The position numbers were made by a program, and so were the translations under genes. Shown here piece after piece: positions 23,910-31,589 of a stretch of DNA of 64,000 nt; position 1 is the stretch's first letter; each line of letters opens with the position of its first letter. Source of the stretch: DASSJT01 sp963715025 (GTDB lineage Bacteria; Actinomycetota; Actinomycetes; Actinomycetales; Dermatophilaceae); the NCBI GenBank assembly GCA_963715025.1, contig CAVQQQ010000010.1, positions 176,064-240,063 of the forward strand, written 5' to 3'. Below the pieces are notes generated by a model. The model worked only from the letters and a program-made list of their open reading frames with translations, was not told where the DNA came from and ran no database searches.

Positions 23910-24971
23910 ATGCCGTGGTGTCCAGAGCCCCTGCCCGTCGCCTTCACGATCGCGGAGGCCTCGGACGCAGGCGTCTCGCGGCACCGCCTCAACCGTGCCC
24001 AGCGTGATGGCGTGCTCTGGCGGCCGGCTCATGGCATCTATGTCGATGCGGTGGCGCTGAGGCAGCTTCCCTGGCCTGATCGTCATCGAGCGCTCGCGCA
24101 CGTTGCTGCCCTGAGCGTCCCGGCGAGCGCCATCAGCCACGTGAGTGCGGCCCTGATGCTGGGCCTGCCGCACCCTCGGCTGTCTCAGGGGCCAGTTCAG
24201 TTGACCGTCACCTCGCGACCACGGGTCAACCGCCGGAGCGATTGGGTCCACCTCCATCGGGCAACGCTCAGGCCTGGCGACACCATGAGCCATGGCGGGA
24301 TGGTGATGACGTCGCCGCCGCGAACGGTGGTTGACTGCTGCCGCAAGCTCAGGCTCGGCGACGCGGTCGCCATCGCCGATCGCGCGCTGCGCGAAGGCCT
24401 GGTGACCCCAGAAGAGCTTGTGGCCGTCTTCCAGGCGCAGCACAGATGGCCGGGCTCCGCCGGTTCGCGGCAGGCTCTCCCGTTGGTGGACCCGAGGCGG
24501 GAGAACTGGTTCGAGTCCGCCTCCGCCATGGCTCTACATGCCGCGGGTGTCCCCCTGGCGACACCGCAGGTAGAAGTCTTCTCGGATGACGGGGAGTTCC
24601 TCGGGCGAGTCGACTTCCTCTGGGAGGAGGCCGGGGTGATCGGGGAGGCCGACGGCGAGGGGAAACTCCTCGGGACGGTTGACGAAGCGCTCGATAGGTC
24701 GCCGGACGCGGTCGCTCGGCGGGTGGTTGCCATGGGTCAGCGCTCGACCCGCCTTCGCGAGGCGGGATTCGAGGTATTCCACTGGATACCCCGAGAGCTC
24801 CGCGACGGCGCCGACCTAGTGGTGCGGCGCTACCTCGCGGCGCGGCGCCGTGCCCAGCCGGGACGCGTGCAGGCGACCCTCCGGTGCGCGTGCTGCAAGG
24901 ACGAGCTGGCGGCGTGCAGGTGGCGGGAGCGGATCACCCTACCCCCGACTTTGTATGCGGGAGGAGCGTAG
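23910..24971 (+). CDS. AbiEi-like/DUF559-type protein bracketed by palindromic repeats
   Basis: This 353-residue protein has an N-terminal winged-helix region like the AbiEi antitoxin-type domain: FTIAEASDAGVSRHRLNRAQRDG then VLWRPAHGIYV, residues about 12-48. A middle segment TSPPRTVVDCCRKL is typical of this large actinobacterial family. A C-terminal part resembles Vsr/DUF559-like endonuclease folds (ENWFESASAMALHAAGV, FLGRVDFLWEEAGVIGEADGEGK, then RRVVAMGQRSTRLREAGFEV). The Asp/Glu of RVDFLW and GEADG could be a nuclease centre. No AbiEii-like toxin is adjacent, so it is not a standard type IV pair. The ATG sits within GAGGTATGCCG, and the last residues and stop codon come from palindromic copy 2. 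Function unknown; a solitary DNA-binding or nuclease protein is my best reading. Confidence 0.7.
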   Translation: MPWCPEPLPVAFTIAEASDAGVSRHRLNRAQRDGVLWRPAHGIYVDAVALRQLPWPDRHRALAHVAALSVPASAISHVSAALMLGLPHPRLSQGPVQLTVTSRPRVNRRSDWVHLHRATLRPGDTMSHGGMVMTSPPRTVVDCCRKLRLGDAVAIADRALREGLVTPEELVAVFQAQHRWPGSAGSRQALPLVDPRRENWFESASAMALHAAGVPLATPQVEVFSDDGEFLGRVDFLWEEAGVIGEADGEGKLLGTVDEALDRSPDAVARRVVAMGQRSTRLREAGFEVFHWIPRELRDGADLVVRRYLAARRRAQPGRVQATLRCACCKDELAACRWRERITLPPTLYAGGA

Positions 24972-25018
24972 AAGCGGCCGGATACGGCTGCAGCGCGCTC
25001 CTCCCGCATACAAAGTCG
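24946..25018. repeat. 73-bp palindromic element, copy 2
   Basis: This is the most perfect copy, with 23-bp arms that are exact complements. The flanking CCCC and GGGGG extend the stem. The left arm encodes the end of the AbiEi-like protein (residues TLYAGGA and a TAG stop at 24969-24971). It lies between the convergent AbiEi-like and pit genes, where it could terminate both. Confidence 0.92.
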
Positions 25019-25040
25019 GTGGGGGACCTGGGAGGGGCTG

Positions 25041-26033
25041 TCAGACGAAGAAGTGGATCACGAGGAACGACACGGCGGCGACCAGCCCAGCGCCCGGGAA
25101 GGTCAGCACCCACGCGCCCACGATGTTGCCAGCCACGCCCCATCGCACGGCGGAGAGCCGCTTGGTCGCGCCGACGCCCATGATCGCCGAGGTGATCGTG
25201 TGGGTCGTCGAGATCGGCGCGCCGAACGAGAGGCCGGCAACGTAGAGGATCGACGCTGCCGTGGTCTCGGATGCGAAGCCCTGGGGCGGGTCCAGGTGGA
25301 TGATCCGGCGGCCGAGCGTGCGCATGATCCGCCATCCACCGGCATACGTGCCAAGGGAGATGACCACCGCGGACATGACCATCACCCACAGGGGGATCTC
25401 CGGGCTGTCGTGGTATCCGCCGACGGTCAGCGCCAGGACCACCACGCCGACACTCTTCGCTGCGTCCTGCAGGCCATGGCCGAAGGCCATGGCCGCCGCA
25501 GATGCGGTCTGGGCGTAGCGGAAGCCACGCGAGACCCGTCCGGGGTTTGCCCTGCGGAATATCCACAGGATCGCGCCCATCACGACGTAGCCCAGCAGGA
25601 TGCCCGCCACCGGCGAGACGAGCATGGGGATGATGACCTTGTGGTAGATCCCGTCCCAATACACGGTCGCCCCTCCGGCGAGGGCGGCCCCGCCGAGCCC
25701 GCCGATCAGGGCGTGCGACGACGACGACGGCAGCCCGCGCCACCAGGTGAGCAGGTTCCACCCGATGGCGCCAATGAGGGCGGCCGCGACGATGACGAGT
25801 CCGGTGGTCCCCTCCGGCGGGGCGATGATCCCCTTTCCGACCGTGTCGGCAACCTTCTTGCCGAAGAACGCTCCGAACAGGTTGGCGGCGGCGGCCATGA
25901 GCAGCGCCACGCGAGGCGTCAGCGCGCGCGTCGAGACCGACGTAGCGATGGCGTTGGCCGAGTCGTGGAAGCCGTTGGTGTAGTTGAAGCCCATCGCCAG
26001 GGCGATGACGATGGCCGTAGGCAGCCACTCCAT
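25041..26033 (-). CDS. pit: Low-affinity inorganic phosphate transporter Pit
   Basis: This 330-residue PiT-family (SLC20-like) permease has about nine to ten spans. The signature blocks are GFHDSANAIATSV near residue 20 and SFGAPISTTHTITSAIMGVG near residue 270; the former is repeated in the C-half as SAAAMAFGHGLQDAAKSVGV. It carries phosphate, usually as a metal complex, with H+. It follows the DUF47 gene by 8 nt, the usual Pit-accessory arrangement. Together with pst, this gives low- and high-affinity uptake side by side. Confidence 0.93.
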   Translation of the reverse strand: MEWLPTAIVIALAMGFNYTNGFHDSANAIATSVSTRALTPRVALLMAAAANLFGAFFGKKVADTVGKGIIAPPEGTTGLVIVAAALIGAIGWNLLTWWRGLPSSSSHALIGGLGGAALAGGATVYWDGIYHKVIIPMLVSPVAGILLGYVVMGAILWIFRRANPGRVSRGFRYAQTASAAAMAFGHGLQDAAKSVGVVVLALTVGGYHDSPEIPLWVMVMSAVVISLGTYAGGWRIMRTLGRRIIHLDPPQGFASETTAASILYVAGLSFGAPISTTHTITSAIMGVGATKRLSAVRWGVAGNIVGAWVLTFPGAGLVAAVSFLVIHFFV

Positions 26034-26041
26034 GGGAAGCC

Positions 26042-26665
26042 TCAGGACTCCTTGACCGCGATGCCCTCGACCTTGTGGGCCACCTTCTCGAACGCATCCG
26101 CGGCGGCCTCGAGCTCCTCGATGACCTCCTTGTGCTTCATCAGCTCGATGGCGTCGGTCATGCCGCCGTTGAACAGCTCGGCAAGAAGGCGGCGGTAGGT
26201 CTGGTCGGCGTGGTTCTCGAGGCGGTTGATCTCGATCCAGTACTCGGTGAGGTCCTTCATCGAGCGCAGCCGCGGCATTGCGTCGGCGGTGAGCTCGGCC
26301 ATCCGCGACAGGACCTCGACCTGCTCGGAGACGCCCGAGGGCAGTTCTCCGATGCGGTAGAGGACGATCAGGTCCACGGCGGCGTCCATCATGTCCATGC
26401 AGTCGTCGAGGGCCGCGGCAAGGCCGTGGATGTCCTCCCGGTCGAACGGCGTGATGAACGACGTGTTGACCTTCTTGATGATCTCGTGGGTGGCCTCGTC
26501 GGCCTCGTGCTCGAGCTCGTGCATGCGCTTGGCAATCGGCTCGCGCTGGTCAGCCCGCACGCCCAAGATTGCGGTCAGCTCGCGGGTGCCGTCGACGAGA
26601 CACTTGGCGGAAGTGGAGAACAGCTCGTAGAAGCTGGTCTCCTTGGGGGTGAGACGGAAGCCCAC
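26042..26665 (-). CDS. DUF47 (PhoU-like) Pit accessory protein
   Basis: This 207-residue helical protein has the PhoU-like bundle typical of DUF47. Acidic metal-binding motifs are ELEHEADEATHEI (about residue 50) and EINRLENHADQTYRR (about 148). FITPFDREDIHGLA is diagnostic. These proteins bind metal clusters and regulate or assist the adjacent Pit transporter. It is first in a two-gene operon with pit. The upstream region carries a PHO-box-like block at 26731-26752. Confidence 0.92.
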   Translation of the reverse strand: MGFRLTPKETSFYELFSTSAKCLVDGTRELTAILGVRADQREPIAKRMHELEHEADEATHEIIKKVNTSFITPFDREDIHGLAAALDDCMDMMDAAVDLIVLYRIGELPSGVSEQVEVLSRMAELTADAMPRLRSMKDLTEYWIEINRLENHADQTYRRLLAELFNGGMTDAIELMKHKEVIEELEAAADAFEKVAHKVEGIAVKES

Positions 26666-26730
26666 GGCGAATCTCGTCCTCAGTCAGGGAACAGGCCGGG
26701 CACGATGCTACGGCCAGATGTCCACTTGGA

Positions 26731-26752
26731 TGCAACCCGGCGTTAACCAACG
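26731..26752. promoter_or_regulatory. PHO-box-like site upstream of DUF47-pit
   Basis: TGCAACCCGGC (26731-26741) and GTTAACCAACG (26742-26752) are two 11-bp units; the second is nearly identical to the pst unit GTTAACCCACG, and identity continues into the following GG(C/T)GGGC. It lies 66 nt before the DUF47 start but is oriented opposite to that gene, so its role is less certain than that of the pst site. Confidence 0.4.
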
Positions 26753-26814
26753 GTGGGCTGGCACCCGGTCCACGCCCCTGACGTGCAGGTATGCCGTGTG
26801 GTTGGTTCTTGAGC

Positions 26815-27021
26815 TCAGGCCGCCGGGGTGCGGCCCGCCTTGGAGAGTGAGCGCCCTTGGAGGCGCTGGTCGACGCCCAGAGCCCGGTCGATCTCTTCCT
26901 GCGTGAGCGGACCATCGCTGCTGGCTGCGGCAACCACCAGGTCGCCGACCAGCTCGATCTCCGACTGCATGTCGGAGTCCGTCAGATCCGCATGAGAAGC
27001 GGAGAAACTGGCGTCGGTCAC
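26815..27021 (-). CDS. Small conserved-type hypothetical protein (68 aa)
   Basis: GTG 27021 opens a 68-residue ORF with an acidic N-terminal half (ADLTDSDMQSEIELVG) and the segment SDGPLTQEEIDRALGV, followed by a basic tail (GRSLSKAGRTPAA). The amphipathic QEEIDRALG part resembles short helical docking motifs, but I cannot name a family. TAGATT lies 7 nt before the GTG, giving a leaderless start. An in-frame TTG at 27030 is less likely. It precedes the Pit operon on the same strand with a 150-nt gap that holds the PHO-like site. Confidence 0.6.
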   Translation of the reverse strand: MTDASFSASHADLTDSDMQSEIELVGDLVVAAASSDGPLTQEEIDRALGVDQRLQGRSLSKAGRTPAA

Positions 27022-27242
27022 CCTTAGCAATCTACGTCGCCTCTCTGATCATGAAGGCAACTTCCCCCGTTTCCTTACGGAGTCTTTACTAATAGTGACT
27101 TGCGCTGCGACCTTTGGACGGCTTGCGCTGCATCGGCAAGAGGCCTTTTGGCGGCGCCAAGGTTCCGGTCTGGACGCTGCGTCGGCAACCGCTCCCTATG
27201 GGCCGCTGGCGGCCACCCGGTGGCAGCACCCATCATGGTCGC

Positions 27243-27482
27243 GTGGCAAGCCGAAGCGAGTCGCGCGAACCTGCGGCGCCCCTGCCCGGAAATTCCTTGG
27301 GAAACGCCGGCACGGACGGCCTCTTCGAGGACCGCGGCTCGTTTGCCCACGGCATGTGCGAGGCGTGCGGATGGAGTGGCCCGGGACGGCGGTCCAGGCG
27401 GGTCGCGGAGCAGGACACTGCCGACCACCTCGAGGGTTGCGCGCCGGGCCGGGAGCGCCTCACGGCGCGTGGCCGCTCGTAG
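27243..27482 (+). CDS. Small protein with a Cys-rich zinc-finger-like motif (79 aa)
   Basis: GTG 27243 starts a 79-residue frame. Its C-terminal half has SFAHGMCEACGWSGPGRRS and then DTADHLEGC. The CxxC, His and Cys spacing (C-x2-C-x17-H-x3-C) suggests one zinc-binding finger. CATCAT lies 6 nt before the GTG, again leaderless-like. Overlapping frames here are shadows; this one is chosen for the motif. Function is unknown. Between 27031 and 27242 I see only an AT-rich patch (TTTACTAATAGTG, about 27083-27095) that could hold a promoter. Confidence 0.55.
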   Translation: MASRSESREPAAPLPGNSLGNAGTDGLFEDRGSFAHGMCEACGWSGPGRRSRRVAEQDTADHLEGCAPGRERLTARGRS

Positions 27483-27593
27483 CGGCTGATGTTGGGACCC
27501 GGGGCTACCGCGGCCCGGCGCACACGAAACTGTAACCCGGTCTGCTCTGGATCTCTTCCCGGTTCCACAGCCACCCGGGCAGCTCATCGGCGG

Positions 27594-28241
27594 TCAGATC
27601 AAATCGTTGGCACGCCACAGCCGGGCACACGCCTCGAGGTCTTCGCCTGTCGTGAGCATCGACGCCGCCCGACGCGTGCGGGCTGAGGCGTCCTCGGGGT
27701 CAGTGGCGTCAACCTCGTGAGCCCGGTCGGCACGCCCGGCCGAGATCACCCTGCAGAAGGCCGCCGCCCGCTCCAGGGCCACGGCCAGGTCGCCCTCGAA
27801 CACCCCACGCAGGATCGCGTCAGTGAGCGCGCGCACCTCCGCCGGGCCGGGCGGCTCGGCAGCGCCAGCCACAACGTGGTTGACGGTCGCGAAGCGCATT
27901 CCGGAGGCGTAGTCGAGGCTCGCCTCCTCGGGCTGCCGCTGCACCCACTCGTGCAGCGCATAGAGCCTCCACAGCGCGCCGGGCAGGCTGCGGGCCGGTC
28001 GGGCCGCCCACAGGTCCGCAAGCGTCGAGAGCCCGAGCTCGCCGACCAGGGCCACCAGGCGTCCGGTCACCTCGGGGTCGTGAGCCGCCCGCCCGGCCCC
28101 GACCAGCGCGGCCGCGGTCTCGTGGGCCGCCTCCGTCATCTCGGCCGGGTCGGGGTGCGTACCGCCGTGCTCCTCCATCTCTTCGGGAGTCATGAAGGCA
28201 GGCCGACGGAAGCCTCTGCTTCCACCAGGACTCTCGCTCAT
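27594..28241 (-). CDS. Conserved hypothetical helical protein
   Basis: This protein of about 215 residues is all-helical and acidic. It contains RRPAFMTPEEMEEHGG near the start, ALWRLYALHEWVQRQPEEAS in the middle, and AAAFCRVISAGRADRAHEVD near the end. Similar actinobacterial proteins are sometimes mislabelled as RNA polymerase subunits; there is no basis for that here. I choose ATG 28241, 6 nt after GACACT, instead of 28274. No catalytic residues are evident. The neighbours on both sides are small zinc-ribbon-type proteins. Confidence 0.65.
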   Translation of the reverse strand: MSESPGGSRGFRRPAFMTPEEMEEHGGTHPDPAEMTEAAHETAAALVGAGRAAHDPEVTGRLVALVGELGLSTLADLWAARPARSLPGALWRLYALHEWVQRQPEEASLDYASGMRFATVNHVVAGAAEPPGPAEVRALTDAILRGVFEGDLAVALERAAAFCRVISAGRADRAHEVDATDPEDASARTRRAASMLTTGEDLEACARLWRANDLI

Positions 28242-28343
28242 CGCACCAGTGTCCCAGTCCTGCCTCCCAGGCACGACTCTGCAGGTCGGGCAGTCCCTGC
28301 GCGGCGGCTCGCTCGCTCGTCACTCAGTCCGCACTCGCGGGGC

Positions 28344-28673
28344 TCAGTCGTCGAACAGCTCGGAGAGGAATGACTTCCGGCGCCGCGGGCGCTGCCCGTA
28401 GTGGCTGCCGCCCGAGTGGGTGGAGTACGGCGCCGACGGATACTGCTGGACCGGCGGCTGGTGGTAGGCCGGCTGAGCGCCCCGATCCTGGGCGGGCGGC
28501 GCTTGCGGCGGAGCCGACTGCTGGTGCCAGGCGTTCTCAGCGGCCACAAGCGTCTCCAGCTCACCACGGTCGAGGAACAGGCCGCCGCAGCCTCTGCACT
28601 GGTCGACGAGCACACGGTTGCGCTCGTACGAACGCATCTCCGAACCACACTTGGGACAGGTCAGGGAGTCCAT
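28344..28673 (-). CDS. TFIIB-type zinc-ribbon protein
   Basis: This 109-residue protein starts with a zf-TFIIB ribbon: CPKCGSEM (two Cys) and DQCRGCGGLFLDRGELETL (two Cys), a compact one-zinc fold. A Gln/Pro/Tyr/His-rich linker follows, and a basic end RPRRRKSFLSELFDD. Family members are widespread and of unknown function. ATG 28673 begins directly at the ribbon. The C-terminal SELFDD could be a short docking peptide. Confidence 0.85.
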   Translation of the reverse strand: MDSLTCPKCGSEMRSYERNRVLVDQCRGCGGLFLDRGELETLVAAENAWHQQSAPPQAPPAQDRGAQPAYHQPPVQQYPSAPYSTHSGGSHYGQRPRRRKSFLSELFDD

Positions 28674-28772
28674 GCCGGGCCAACGGGCCGGCTCACCCGG
28701 TGGTTCCGGAGCCGCTCGACCGGGAGGCGCGACCACACGGCATACTCCCGCGCTTTGTGCTGGAGTGGGGGC

Positions 28773-29616
28773 ATGGCCCGCGCCGTCAACGTCACCGGAC
28801 CCCTCGCCCACCACGCGGAGGGGCCGGTGTGGTCGAAGGAGTGGGGCGGTCTGCGCTGGGTCGACCTGACGGCCGGTGACCTGCTCACCCTTCGCGGAAC
28901 CCTGGTCGACCGCCTGCACGTCGGCACCGTCGCGGCCTTCCACCGGCCGCGGGCAGGGGGCGGGTTCGTCGTGGCCCTCGAGCGAGGGCTGGCCACTGCG
29001 GAGGCCCAAGACGGGCGGGTGCGAGTGCTGCCAGATCTGTGGTCGGACAAGGGAATTCGATTCAACGACGGCGGCTGTTCGCCCGCGGGCACACTCTATG
29101 GCGGGACCACGGCCTACGACGGCGGCGCGGGCCGGGGAACCCTCTACCGCTTCGACGCTGACCTGCGCCCTGAGCCCGTGATCAAGGACGTGACGACGTC
29201 CAACGGCATGGCCTGGTCCCCCGACGGGGGGCTCGCCTACTACAACGACACGCCCACGGGCCAGGTCGACGTCCTTGACAACGTCGACGACCGCCTCGGC
29301 AACCGCCGGCGCTTCACCCGGGTCGACGGCGGACTGCCCGACGGGCTCACGGTCGACGCCGAGGGCGGCGTGTGGGTCGCCGTGTGGGGCGGCGGCGCCG
29401 TGCATCGCTACACCCCGGACGGCCGCCTGTCCGAGGTGGTCACGCCTGCCGGTGAGCCAGGTGAGCGCCTGCACGTTCGGGGGCGATGGCCTCGGCACGC
29501 TGTACATCACCACATCGGCCGAGAACCTCGCCGAGGGTGCCGAGCCGGAGGCCGGATCGGTGTATGCCGTGGAGCCCGGCGTGCGCGGACTGCCCGTCAC
29601 GCCGTGGGCAGGCTGA
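28773..29616 (+). pseudogene. SMP-30/gluconolactonase family protein with one frameshift
   Basis: The frame runs from ATG 28773 through EGPVWSKEWGGLRWVDL, FNDGGCSPAGTLYGGT and SNGMAWSPDGGLAYYNDT, which carry the metal-binding Glu, Asn and Asp of SMP-30 propellers. GGLPDGLTVDAEGGVWVA follows. At about 29449 one extra C breaks the frame. The correct continuation LPVSQVSACTFGGDGLGTLY lies in the next frame and ends with TGA at 29614-29616. Removing one base restores a full-length protein of about 280 residues, so this is a recent mutation or a sequencing error. The family opens sugar lactones using Ca2+ or Zn2+. Confidence 0.8.
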
Positions 29617-29929
29617 CAGCAGCAGCTATCGTCAGGCGCGGGTCGTGGTGCTCTCCGTCGAGGCCTGAGTCGGCAAATCCCCGCTGGCCAGGAGGCGACG
29701 ACGCTCGCGGCGCACGAGGACCATCGACCCTGTCCGTCCTTCGGACCCGCCGCGATGCTGTGAGTAGTCTCGGCACGACCGGATGCGTGCTTGCGCCAGA
29801 GGGCCGGCCCGAGAACTGGGCTGAAGCGAGCGGCGCCGGCGCGCACGGAGCTTCCAGCGGCATACGAGAAGCAGTGTCGAGCCTCGCCTCACCAGGGAGG
29901 CGGGCGCGACTGGACCCGAGGGAGGGGCC
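29617..29929. other. Intergenic region of about 310 nt
   Basis: No family-like translation is seen on either strand. One GGCATAC heptamer is at about 29859. GAGGGAGG near 29917-29925 is the ribosome binding site of the next gene. Nothing else stands out. Confidence 0.5.
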
Positions 29930-30376
29930 ATGCCCACAGACAACGCCCGGCAGAGCGTGCTTGTCGATGCCAGCCAGGCGGACGTGCTGGCGCTGCTTCG
30001 CGACGTGGCTCGACAGCCCGAGTGGATCCCGCAGATCCGGGAGGCCAGGGTGCTCGAGACCGACGAGAACGGCCGGCCGCTCACCGCCGAGTTCGCCGCG
30101 TCGACCAGCGTCGGCACCGACCGCTACAGGCTGGCGTACGAGCACTCTTCTCACGGCATGAGCTGGTCGATGGTGAAGGGCCGGCTGCAGACGGGCCAGG
30201 AGGGCGTCTACACGCTGGAGAGCGCCGGCCGTGACAGGACCCGCGTCACCTACGACCTCACAATCCACCACAACCTGCCGCTGCCCGGGTTCATCCGCTC
30301 GCGGGTCATCAAAGGCCTCGTGGCCGACACCCTGACCGGGTTGACGTCGAGGTTCGAGACGCTGCCCAGGCAGTAG
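29930..30376 (+). CDS. SRPBCC (START/Bet v1-like) family protein
   Basis: This 148-residue protein has the polyketide-cyclase/START-like fold: SVLVDASQADVLALLRDVARQPEWIPQI at the N-terminus (in parts: VDASQADVLALLRD, PEWIPQIREARVLE), a central beta region and a long C-terminal helix (SRVIKGLVADTLTGLTSRFETL). Such proteins bind hydrophobic ligands; the ligand is unknown. The ATG follows GAGGGAGGGGCC. It is the last clearly native gene before tRNA-Lys and the decayed island. Confidence 0.85.
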   Translation: MPTDNARQSVLVDASQADVLALLRDVARQPEWIPQIREARVLETDENGRPLTAEFAASTSVGTDRYRLAYEHSSHGMSWSMVKGRLQTGQEGVYTLESAGRDRTRVTYDLTIHHNLPLPGFIRSRVIKGLVADTLTGLTSRFETLPRQ

Positions 30377-30499
30377 CGGCCGTCCGCCATTGCGGTGCGT
30401 GGCGCGCGCAACCGGCCACCGCCTCGACCCACCGGGCGCGCCATCCGGCATACTTCCGGCGAGGGTTCCGCAGATGATGCGCCGTCGCCAGTGGGATCC

Positions 30500-30572
30500 G
30501 GGCCTCTAGCTCAATTGGCAGAGCTGCGGACTTTTAATCCGTAGGTTGTGGGTTCGAGTCCCACGGGGCCCA
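30500..30572 (+). tRNA. tRNA-Lys (TTT)
   Basis: A 73-nt cloverleaf: acceptor GGGCCTC pairs with GGGGCCC, the D-arm has AGCTCAATTGGCAGAGC, the anticodon loop is CTTTTAA (anticodon TTT) and the T-arm is GTGGGTTCGAGTCCCAC. CCA is not encoded. An integrase remnant follows, so its 3' end is a likely historical attB. Confidence 0.95.
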
Positions 30573-30635
30573 CCGTTCAGGATCGCACGCGCTTCAACGC
30601 AATCGGTCACCACGACTCACCCCTGCCAGTCGGCA

Positions 30636-31337
30636 TCAGGACCCTCGTGGCCGGAAAATGGCCGGGTCCCGGCCTCGAGGATGGCGCCGGCCACCCGCTC
30701 GGAGCCGGGCCGTCTGGGAGGCCACGTCCACCGTGGCGTAGCGGGTGAGCGTCATTAGCGGGCTGGCGTGACCGAGGAGGTTCTGAACGTCACGCACACT
30801 CGTTCCCTGCTGCAGGCTGAGGGTCGCGGCCGTGCGGCGCAGCATATGTAGCGCTCCCTTGGGCAACCCGGCCGCCCGAAGCGCCTCCGCGAGGCGCACT
30901 CTCGGGCAGCCGGCGCGGTTGGTGAAGAGCCACTCGTGCTGCTTTCGCCCCAGACGTGGAAGAAGGGCCTCGATCACCATTCCCGTGACACCGATGTCCC
31001 GCCGTGACTCGGACCCTCCCTTTGGGTAGTCCTTGACTCGCTGCCGGCCCTCCAGCTCGATGACCGCTCGCTGGACCGAGATCCGGCTGTGCTCGACGTG
31101 GATGTAGCCCACCTGGAGCCCGGCGAGCTCGCCGAAACGGAGTCCGCAGACGCTGGCGGGCAAGATGAGCGGCCGGTCACGCTCCTCCGCATGCGCCAGG
31201 AGCAAGGCCACATCGGCCGAGGTCAACGACTTCCCTGCCGGTGGCCGGTCGGGCTTGGGGCGACACCCGCGCGTCGGGTTCTCGACCCTTGCGCCCTGCT
31301 CAATGGCCTCGTTGATGGCGAGGGACAGGACGCTCAC
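30636..31337 (-). pseudogene. Tyrosine recombinase (integrase), C-terminal catalytic part only
   Basis: This 233-residue frame begins inside the core-binding domain (SLAINEAIEQGARVENPTRG). It then shows catalytic residues: Arg in SVCGLRFGELAGL, a Lys region in KDYPKGGSESRRDI, HMLRRTAA (His-x-x-Arg), LLGHASPLMT (His) and TLTRYATV (Tyr nucleophile). The SAM-like N-terminal domain is missing; the sequence joins unrelated DNA at about 31345. The C-terminus faces tRNA-Lys only 64 nt away, the classic layout of an element integrated at a tRNA 3' end. The missing N-terminus makes it inactive. Confidence 0.8.
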
Positions 31338-31589
31338 GCAGTGCGCGACGATGGCCCGTCTACCACGGCAGCTACCAGCCCTCCGCGGACGGCTGGAACG
31401 TCACGGAGCGCGTCTACGAGGTCCGATACCTAGACACCGCTCCGCTCACGGGCTCAGCGCCCCACGCAGCGGAGGGCGCCCCTGACTCGAGGCCTTCGAT
31501 CGCGCTTCGGGTCGCGCCGCCGAACGGCTGCGGTTCAAACGCGCACGGAAAAGGGAACCCTTTCGCGGCACCGGCGCGACAGTAGAGGT
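31338..31589. other. Junction region with a coding-like remnant
   Basis: The plus-strand frame at about 31357-31460 reads YHGSYQPSADGWNVTERVYE and VRYLDTAPLTG, which looks like a piece of a real protein. It has no start and is fused to unrelated sequence. It abuts the truncated integrase. I cannot name its source. Confidence 0.35.

Noticed and set aside
23910..24971. A complete type IV AbiEi/AbiEii toxin-antitoxin pair
   Set aside because: Only the AbiEi-like protein is present; flanking genes are pstB and pit, so no toxin partner can be named.
27075..27590. Overlapping ORFs on both strands of 110-170 residues
   Set aside because: All but the frame from 27243 lack family-like features and are Arg-rich shadows.
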